NCBI GenBank assembly: GCA_030835345.1
Contig: JAURPH010000008.1
Location: 1 to 64,000, forward strand
DNA length: 64,000 nucleotides
Reading direction: 5' to 3'
DNA from: Thermodesulfobacteriota bacterium
GTDB lineage: Bacteria > Desulfobacterota_D > UBA1144
The notes under the pieces were generated by a model. That model was given only the letters and a program-made list of their open reading frames with translations. It was not told the DNA's origin and did not search any database. This document shows, piece by piece, positions 63,471-64,000 of the stretch (positions are counted from its first letter, which is position 1; the number at the start of each line of letters is the position of its first letter). Both the position numbers and the translations under genes were made by a program.

Positions 63471-64000
63471 TTAAATGAATAAATCCTGTAATACTTCCAA
63501 CTAAAGCTTTTCTTAATCCACCAAAATCTTCTGGTGCAGTAAAAAGTCTGCCTGATTCTTGGTCAACTCCAGATATTTCTTTCGCAATAGCTTCTTCTTC
63601 GCTAATTCCTCTTTTTAAACAATCTGCAACACAGAGTTTCCATGATTCAAGTTGGTCAATGTGTTTTTTTAAGAGTAGATCTGCATTTGGCCTAATTGCA
63701 TGGTGAGCGTATGCAATTTTTTCAGGCTTATATTCAATCATCGCATTTAATGATTCAACTCCTGAGCTCATCCTGTATGGATGAGGTGTAGTAGGAACAA
63801 GAGCATCGTTTAGTCCAGGTATAAACATTCCAGCAGAATCTCCTGAAAACATTATTTTTTTATCCATCATCATGAAACTAAAATGATGACTTGCATGGCC
63901 AGGAGTTTCTATCCATTGGAATTCTACACCCTCAACATTTATCTCAAAAGTTTTATCTTGAATTGCTATGAGGCAATCCTCATTAACGGGATCGGGTTTT
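63457..64000 (-). CDS. Metallo-beta-lactamase-fold hydrolase, C-terminal part (5' end outside window)
   Basis: The ORF-track start at 63873 is internal. The frame stays open to the right edge and reads EFQWIETPGHASHHFSFMMM before it, giving the metallo-beta-lactamase motif TPGHASHH (third zinc ligand) followed by KIMFSGDSAG with the bridging Asp. The visible 180 residues end with a helical C-terminal region (FGGLRKALVGSITGFIHL). The first HxHxDH motif must lie right of the window. A thioester or lactone hydrolase is likely, but the substrate cannot be told. Confidence 0.82.
   Translation of the reverse strand, partial: KPDPVNEDCLIAIQDKTFEINVEGVEFQWIETPGHASHHFSFMMMDKKIMFSGDSAGMFIPGLNDALVPTTPHPYRMSSGVESLNAMIEYKPEKIAYAHHAIRPNADLLLKKHIDQLESWKLCVADCLKRGISEEEAIAKEISGVDQESGRLFTAPEDFGGLRKALVGSITGFIHLINQE

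Noticed and set aside
63457-63873. A 138-residue complete gene starting at 63873
   Set aside because: The frame stays open to the window edge, and the conserved metallo-beta-lactamase motif TPGHASHH lies upstream of that ATG, so the gene is truncated by the window.

Overview
The window is chromosomal DNA of an AT-rich (about 30 % GC by eye), gene-dense Gram-negative bacterium. Genes overlap by 1 to 35 nt or are separated by a few bases, and there are no insertion sequences, prophage genes, CRISPR arrays, tRNAs or rRNAs that I can see. MurE carries the meso-DAP motif DNPRTENP. There are also an AmgK-type cell-wall sugar kinase and IHF. FtsI has a C-terminal PASTA domain, seen in Gram-positives and some deltaproteobacteria-like lineages. 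Compactness and composition fit a streamlined, probably planktonic, deltaproteobacteria-like lineage, but the sequence alone does not fix the taxon.

Layout. (1) 1-6.5 kb is a catabolic island: the 3' end of an acetoacetate-decarboxylase (ADC) family gene, an aldehyde dehydrogenase with an FMN-oxidase-like partner, an AmiS/UreI channel, and a minus-strand operon of acyl-CoA dehydrogenase, thiolase-fold protein without the nucleophilic Cys, DUF35 OB-fold protein and MaoC hydratase. That operon resembles the set used for side-chain retro-aldol cleavage (ChsE/ChsH/Ltp2 type). (2) 6.6-20.5 kb is housekeeping: mnmE, pheT-ihfA-DUF502-tilS, trmN6-amgK, a double-AhpD protein, rluB-tmk-holB-metG and leuA. 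(3) 20.5-23.1 kb holds two short RNAs with their own promoter and terminator signals, a tiny two-cysteine-pair protein between them, and two tandem ADC-family genes with strong ribosome binding sites. (4) 23.1-27.9 kb has an acetolactate synthase catalytic subunit, katG and an unknown protein. (5) 27.9-37.9 kb has rpmH-rnpA-yidD-yidC-jag, tadA-trpG-trpE, a phosphohexomutase with a BtrH-like protein, and groES-groEL. (6) 37.9-46.8 kb has a UvrD/PcrA helicase, a small DUF2103-like protein, dnaE, and ftsY-ribD-nadD-rsfS. (7) 46.8-63.2 kb is a complete minus-strand dcw cluster, mraZ-rsmH-ftsL-ftsI-murE-murF-mraY-murD-ftsW-murG-murC-murB-ftsQ-ftsA-ftsZ, without ddl. (8) The right edge holds a doubtful small ORF and the 3' part of a metallo-beta-lactamase-fold gene.

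Most unusual points. The two candidate small RNAs share the hairpin-loop sequence TTAGCGG. The predicted 5' leader of the neighbouring ADC operon contains the exact complement, CCGCTAA, shortly after its predicted transcription start. The ADC gene at 21019-21993 has a near-identical inverted copy at the left window edge, with differences in patches, so the 20-kb segment between is flanked by inverted repeats. Several biosynthetic genes (trpE, leuA, possibly rpmH, ilvB and ftsY) have promoter elements placed so that their mRNAs would be leaderless or nearly so, whereas the ADC, chaperonin, AmiS and beta-oxidation genes have strong Shine-Dalgarno sequences. All functional statements rest on motif recognition by eye; no database search was run.
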